A stretch of 64,000 nucleotides of DNA from Lachnospiraceae bacterium (GTDB lineage: Bacteria > Bacillota > Clostridia > Lachnospirales > Lachnospiraceae): contig CAADTT010000136.1 in the NCBI GenBank assembly GCA_900752065.1, positions 1-64,000 of the forward strand, given 5' to 3'. The number at the start of each line of letters is the position of its first letter. The stretch's first letter is position 1. Positions 59,755 through 64,000 of this stretch are shown one piece after another. Below the pieces are notes generated by a model, which was not told where the DNA came from, ran no database searches, and saw nothing but the letters and a program-made list of their open reading frames with translations. Made by a program: the position numbers and the translations under genes.

Positions 59755-60663
59755 ATGAAAAAATTACTTGCAATGACACTGATTGGAATGATGACACTGG
59801 GACTTACCGCATGCGGAAGCAGCGAGAGCGAAACAAAGGCGCCGGAAGTGACAGAGGAAAATACAAAGGGCGCAGATCTGGAAACCTCTGTGGATACGGC
59901 GGAAGTAACTGGTGATGTGGGAGGAACCATCGTGATCACGGGATCAACCTCCGTTGAGAAGATCCTGAATGAGATGAAAGATGAATTTGAAGCGCTGAAC
60001 TCGGATGTATCGATTGAATATACGGGAAGCGGCTCTTCCGCAGGAATCACGGATACGAAAGCGGGAACAAATAATATCGGAGCCTCATCCAGAGAACTGA
60101 AGGAGGAGGAAAAGGAAGATGCTTTAAAGACGGAAGTGTTCGCATACGACGGAATTGCCGTCATCGTAAATCCTGCGAATACAGCAGTCACAGATATCAC
60201 AGAAGAACAGCTTGCTGACATCTATTCCGGGAAAATCACGAACTGGAAGGAGCTGGGTGGAAATGATGCAGATATCTTTGTGGTATCCCGTGAAGAAAGC
60301 TCCGGGACGAGAAGCGCCTTTGAAGAGCTGATCGGTCTGGAAGGCGCAGGGGGACTGACAGGAAATGCAGCCGTCTCGGAAGGAAACGGACCTGTGCAGG
60401 CTGCTGTGGCAGGAAATGAAAATGCCATCGGCTATGTCTCCTTCTCTTTTATTGATGAGACGGTAAAGCCCCTGACCGTATCCGGCGTGGAGGCAAATGC
60501 GGACAACGCAAAGGATGGGATCTATCCGCTGAGCCGTCCCTTCCTGTTCTGTTACTATGAAGACAAGGTGACAGATGCAGGAAAAGCATTTTTAAAATTT
60601 GCCATTTCTGAGGAAGGCCAGGCTGCGGTGGAAGAGCATGGCGGAATTAAAGTGACAGAATAG
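59755..60663 (+). CDS. pstS: Phosphate ABC transporter substrate-binding lipoprotein
   Basis: This 302-residue protein begins MKKLLAMTLIGMM and has the lipobox LTAC, so it is lipid-anchored outside the membrane. Phosphate-binding pieces are visible (GSTSVEKI and the block VSREESSGTRSAFEEL). It captures phosphate for PstCAB. The ATG at 59755 is preferred (GGAGG site at 59742). Confidence 0.95.
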   Translation: MKKLLAMTLIGMMTLGLTACGSSESETKAPEVTEENTKGADLETSVDTAEVTGDVGGTIVITGSTSVEKILNEMKDEFEALNSDVSIEYTGSGSSAGITDTKAGTNNIGASSRELKEEEKEDALKTEVFAYDGIAVIVNPANTAVTDITEEQLADIYSGKITNWKELGGNDADIFVVSREESSGTRSAFEELIGLEGAGGLTGNAAVSEGNGPVQAAVAGNENAIGYVSFSFIDETVKPLTVSGVEANADNAKDGIYPLSRPFLFCYYEDKVTDAGKAFLKFAISEEGQAAVEEHGGIKVTE

Positions 60664-60696
60664 AACGGACAGGAAGCTTCAGGGAAGGATATAATT

Positions 60697-61593
60697 ATGA
60701 ATCAGATGAACCGGAATATGAAAAGAGATTTTCTGGAAAAAGCGGTAGAAGGGCTGTTTCTGGTCTGTGCCCTTGTGGGGGTCGTTTCAGTTATTGCTAT
60801 TATCCTATTTGTGTTTTACAAAGGAATGCATCCGTTTTTTGGAAAGGATGCCTATAGCTTTATTGACTTTATCACGGGTATACGCTGGGCGCCGGGACAG
60901 AATATTTACGGGATTTTCTACATGATCGCAGGCTCCGTGTTTTCGACTCTCGGTGCGATTCTTATCGGCGTGCCGATCGGCGTACTGACGGCGGTATTTA
61001 TTTCCGAGATCGCCCCGGAAAGCGCCGTGAAGGTGATAAAGCCTGCGGTAGAGCTTTTGGCGGGAATTCCGTCCGTGCTCTACGGCGCTTTTGGACTTGG
61101 CGTGGTAGTGCCGATGATCAAAGCTGTTTCCCCAAAGGTTCAGGGGCAGTCCCTTTTGGCAGTTATCATCGTTCTGACGATCATGATCCTGCCCACCATC
61201 GTGTCCCTGTCCGAGAGCGCCCTGCGGTCAGTCCCGAACTCCTACCGGGAGGCGTCTCTGGGACTTGGAGCTTCAAAAATGCAGACGATCTTCAGGGCTG
61301 TGCTTCCGGCGGCAAAATCGGGGATCCTCTCTGCTGTGGTGCTGGGGGTAGGGCGCGCCATCGGTGAGACCATGGCGGTTATGATGATCGCCGGAAACCC
61401 GACGCAGGGGCTTCCGGACAGCCTATGGTCTATGGTAAGGCCTCTTACGACAAATATTGCCATGGAGATGAGCTATTCATCCGGCAGGCAGCAGGAAATG
61501 CTGTTTGCCACGGGAGTTGTCCTCTTTTTCTTTATCATGATCGTAAACCTTACGCTTCTCAGATTAACACACAGAGAGGGGGAACATAAATGA
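60697..61593 (+). CDS. pstC: Phosphate ABC transporter permease
   Basis: This 298-residue permease has six or so membrane helices and the EAA-type cytoplasmic loop (REASLGLGASKMQTIFRAVLP). With PstA it forms the channel. It lies 33 bases after pstS and its stop codon overlaps the start of pstA. Confidence 0.95.
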   Translation: MNQMNRNMKRDFLEKAVEGLFLVCALVGVVSVIAIILFVFYKGMHPFFGKDAYSFIDFITGIRWAPGQNIYGIFYMIAGSVFSTLGAILIGVPIGVLTAVFISEIAPESAVKVIKPAVELLAGIPSVLYGAFGLGVVVPMIKAVSPKVQGQSLLAVIIVLTIMILPTIVSLSESALRSVPNSYREASLGLGASKMQTIFRAVLPAAKSGILSAVVLGVGRAIGETMAVMMIAGNPTQGLPDSLWSMVRPLTTNIAMEMSYSSGRQQEMLFATGVVLFFFIMIVNLTLLRLTHREGEHK

Positions 61594-62675
61594 GCCGGGA
61601 TATAAAAGATAATCTTCAGAAAGCAGCCGTTTATGTTTCTGCTGGATTTACTGTGATCATCCTGCTGGTGATCATCGGGTTTATCGTGATCAAAGGTATG
61701 CCGGGAATTAATCTGCATTTTCTCACCAGCAGCTACGATGATAAGACCACATACGTTACCGTGGAATCCCGGGCAGAGATGTCCAAAATAGTGGAAGGAG
61801 ATGTGGCGGAGCTTGGAATAACCCTTCAGGCAAATGAGAAAGGAGAGCTTGCCATCACAAAGATGGAGAAAAACTCTCCTCTGAAAAACGGCAGAAATTC
61901 CAAAGAAGAAAAATATCCGGCAAAAAAGGGAGATCTGATCACAAAAGCGGAGAAACTGGACGGTTCCACCCTGCGGCTGAAAATCGTCCGTCCCGGCGGA
62001 GGGATCGTGCCGATGACGGTCACCACGATCTATATGATTTTGCTTTCCTTGCTGGTTGCAGCACCGGTCAGCATTATGGCTGCGATCTATCTGATCGAGT
62101 ATGCAAAGCCGGGGAAGCTGATGACGGTCATTCATTTTGCGATTGAAAATCTGGCAGGCATCCCTTCTATCATATATGGGCTTTTTGGATCACTGTTTTT
62201 TGTGAAGGTGTGCGGTTTCCAGTATTCCATTTTATCGGGGGCTCTGACGCTGGCGATCATCCTGCTGCCCACTTTGATCACGACCACGGAGGAAGCTTTA
62301 AAAGCAATCCCGAAAACCTATCGGGAATCTTCACTGGGACTGGGGGCAACAAAGCTTCAGACGATTTCCAGAGTCATTCTCCCAAATGCCCTGCCCGGTA
62401 TTCTGGTGGCTGTGCTTTTGAGCATCGGACGTATCGTGGGGGAGTCTGCGGCGCTTCTTTTGACCGCGGGAACCGTGGCGCAGATTCCGAAGGCGCTTTT
62501 TGGAAACTCAGCCAGCGGCGCCACCCTGACGATCAAAGCCTATACGCTGATGAAAGAGGAGAATGACCTGACGACAGCCTGCGCCATCGGCATCATCCTT
62601 CTGGTCATCATCATCGTTCTGAATTTTGCATCGAAAATGGTTACGAAAAAACTTTTAAATAAAAAAGGAGCATAG
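61590..62675 (+). CDS. pstA: Phosphate ABC transporter permease with a PDZ-like insertion
   Basis: This 361-residue permease is about 60-80 residues longer than usual PstA. After the first helix (about 17-35) it has an extra soluble segment (about 50-134) with a PDZ-like pattern: [20 protein letters not shown], then a loop and [14 protein letters not shown]. The normal permease region resumes at GGGIVPM (136-142) and has the usual loop [21 protein letters not shown]. The extra part should lie outside the membrane, where it could contact PstS or a regulator. Confidence 0.9.
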   Translation: MSRDIKDNLQKAAVYVSAGFTVIILLVIIGFIVIKGMPGINLHFLTSSYDDKTTYVTVESRAEMSKIVEGDVAELGITLQANEKGELAITKMEKNSPLKNGRNSKEEKYPAKKGDLITKAEKLDGSTLRLKIVRPGGGIVPMTVTTIYMILLSLLVAAPVSIMAAIYLIEYAKPGKLMTVIHFAIENLAGIPSIIYGLFGSLFFVKVCGFQYSILSGALTLAIILLPTLITTTEEALKAIPKTYRESSLGLGATKLQTISRVILPNALPGILVAVLLSIGRIVGESAALLLTAGTVAQIPKALFGNSASGATLTIKAYTLMKEENDLTTACAIGIILLVIIIVLNFASKMVTKKLLNKKGA

Positions 62676-62680
62676 CCTTT

Positions 62681-63445
62681 ATGAAAGCAAGAAAACTGCC
62701 GAAATTTACAGTAAAGGATCTAAGCCTTTACTATGGGGATTTCAAAGCCCTGAATCAGATCAATATGGAAATTCCGGAGAATCAGATCGTGGCCTTTATC
62801 GGCCCCTCCGGATGCGGAAAATCTACATTTTTGAAAACCATCAACCGGATGAATGACCTGGTGGACGGTGTGCGGGTAGAGGGAAAGATCTATCTGGATG
62901 ACACGGATATCTACAGCGATATCGACGTGATCAAGCTCCGGCAGCGGGTCGGCATGGTCTTTCAGCAGCCGAATCCTTTTCCTATGAGCATCTATGATAA
63001 CGTAGCCTACGGCCCCCGCATCCACGGAATCAAAAAGAAGGCACAGCTTGATGAGATCGTGGAACGCAGTCTGCGGCAGGCGGCCATCTGGGATGAGGTC
63101 AAAGACCGCCTGAAAAAGAATGCCATCGGGGTATCCGGCGGGCAGCAGCAGAGGATCTGCATCGCCAGAGCGCTGGCAGTGGAGCCGGAGGTGATCCTTA
63201 TGGATGAGCCAACCAGTGCGCTGGATCCGATCTCCACGCTGAAGATTGAGGATCTGGCGGTGGAACTGAAGAAAAAATACACCATCGTCATCGTGACGCA
63301 CAACATGCAGCAGGCCAGCCGGATCTCGGATAAAACTGCATTTTTCCTGACAGGGGATGTGGTGGAATACGGTGACACGGAGCAGATTTTCAATAATCCC
63401 AGAGAGAAGAAAACAGAAGAATATATTACCGGAAGATTCGGTTGA
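62681..63445 (+). CDS. pstB: Phosphate ABC transporter ATP-binding protein
   Basis: This 254-residue ATPase has Walker A (GPSGCGKST), the Q-loop QQPNPFPMS, the signature VSGGQQQR and Walker B (VILMDEPTS). It powers PstSCA. It starts five bases after pstA and is followed by phoU. Confidence 0.97.
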   Translation: MKARKLPKFTVKDLSLYYGDFKALNQINMEIPENQIVAFIGPSGCGKSTFLKTINRMNDLVDGVRVEGKIYLDDTDIYSDIDVIKLRQRVGMVFQQPNPFPMSIYDNVAYGPRIHGIKKKAQLDEIVERSLRQAAIWDEVKDRLKKNAIGVSGGQQQRICIARALAVEPEVILMDEPTSALDPISTLKIEDLAVELKKKYTIVIVTHNMQQASRISDKTAFFLTGDVVEYGDTEQIFNNPREKKTEEYITGRFG

Positions 63446-63459
63446 TGGAGGATAAAAGA

Positions 63460-64000
63460 ATGACGACCAGAAAAATGTATATAGCGGAGCTGGAGGAGCT
63501 GACCTGTCAGGTGAGCCGTATGGGAACCCAGTTGGAACACATGATCGACCAGGTCATTGAGGCGCTGAAGGAAATGGACGGGGAGGAAGCAGGAACTCTG
63601 ATCAAAGAGGATGATATCATCGACCGGATGGAGCGGGAGATTGAGCGGCGCTGCATTGACATCATTGCCAAGCAGCAGCCCGTAGCGACGGACCTGCGGC
63701 GTATCTCCTCCATCATGCGGCTGATCTCCGATATTGAGCGCATTGCGGATCACTGTGCAGACATCGCAGAGCATATCATCTCGCTTTGCACCCGTCCGGA
63801 GATTCCCATGCCCAGAGGCCTCTTTGAAATGCTGCGCCATATGCGGAGCATGGTATCCCGGACGATCAACAGCTTTATCGAAGAAAACATTGAAAATACC
63901 AGGCAGATCGTGAAAGATGACGATATCGTGGACCAGTATTTTGCGGAAATTAAGGATAACATCTGCGATCTGATGAAAGAAAATCCGGACAATATCCAGC
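63460..64000 (+). CDS. phoU: Phosphate transport system regulatory protein PhoU, partial (3' end beyond the window)
   Basis: About 180 residues are present. The sequence is helical, with PhoU repeats (EREIERRCIDIIAKQQPVATDLRR, SDIERIADHCADIAEHI) whose Glu and Asp residues bind metal in known structures. PhoU restrains phosphate uptake and the PhoR signal. The ATG follows a GGAGG site (63447-63451). The gene continues past the right edge of the window. Confidence 0.93.
   Translation, partial: MTTRKMYIAELEELTCQVSRMGTQLEHMIDQVIEALKEMDGEEAGTLIKEDDIIDRMEREIERRCIDIIAKQQPVATDLRRISSIMRLISDIERIADHCADIAEHIISLCTRPEIPMPRGLFEMLRHMRSMVSRTINSFIEENIENTRQIVKDDDIVDQYFAEIKDNICDLMKENPDNIQ

Noticed and set aside
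1..64000. tRNA or rRNA genes, prophage or integrase genes
   Set aside because: None recognised by eye in the intergenic spaces; the gaps are short and are mostly explained by promoters, terminators and stems.

Overview
The window looks like chromosomal DNA of an anaerobic, spore-forming, acetogenic Clostridia member. It carries a near-complete carbonyl (acetyl-CoA synthase) branch of the Wood-Ljungdahl pathway, a trimeric electron-bifurcating-type [FeFe] hydrogenase, sporulation genes (SpoIVA, GerW/YtfJ, an alpha/beta SASP) and a large secreted sialidase. Gene style and synteny suggest a gut Lachnospiraceae acetogen of the Blautia type. That placement is inference; no rRNA or other taxonomic marker is present.

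Layout. (1) 349-14561, + strand: acetogenesis operon. It starts with a His-rich protein, CooT and CooC (nickel handling), then CODH (acsA), a second CooC/AcsF ATPase, ACS (acsB), the corrinoid protein (acsD, acsC), its methyltransferase (acsE), its reductive activator (acsV/RACo), two accessory proteins of unknown function (DUF4177-like and DUF3786), and the folate genes fchA and folD. Formate dehydrogenase, fhs and metF are absent from the window. (2) 14589-19241: a GntR regulator divergent from a sodium:solute symporter, an AprA/fumarate-reductase-like flavoprotein and a 2[4Fe-4S] ferredoxin, an uncharacterised uptake-and-redox module. (3) 19334-24127: a cobalamin riboswitch with its own promoter but no obvious target gene, then hydC-hydB-hydA. 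(4) 24234-28651: spoIVA, a purine permease and a frameshifted cell-wall-binding protein. (5) 28738-32049: cobT-cobU-cobS, a second CobU-like gene and a cobC-like phosphatase, which finish the corrinoid needed by AcsCD. (6) 32174-49053: ruvAB, zapA, a U32 peptidase, an FtsW/PBP pair, a Nudix protein, a double PPK2, DUF2953, gerW, rpmB, Asp23, a DAK2/FakA-like protein and recG. (7) 49106-54606: a structured leader RNA before a Lys/Ala-rich DUF6465 protein, then a 1506-residue sialidase. (8) 54633-64000: SASP on the minus strand, then mgsA, a Na/Pi cotransporter, phoP-phoR and pstSCAB-phoU, a phosphate-homeostasis block cut by the window end.

How it fits together. HydABC would couple H2 to ferredoxin and NAD. 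CODH/ACS with the corrinoid protein would build acetyl-CoA. The cob genes supply the cofactor, and the CooC/CooT/His-rich proteins supply nickel. Points of most interest are the unusual nickel module, the orphan B12 riboswitch beside the hydrogenase, the GntR-symporter-flavoprotein-ferredoxin cluster, the structured RNA at about 49150-49345, a PDZ-like insertion in PstA, and an 85-bp MITE-like palindrome with an apparent 9-bp target duplication.
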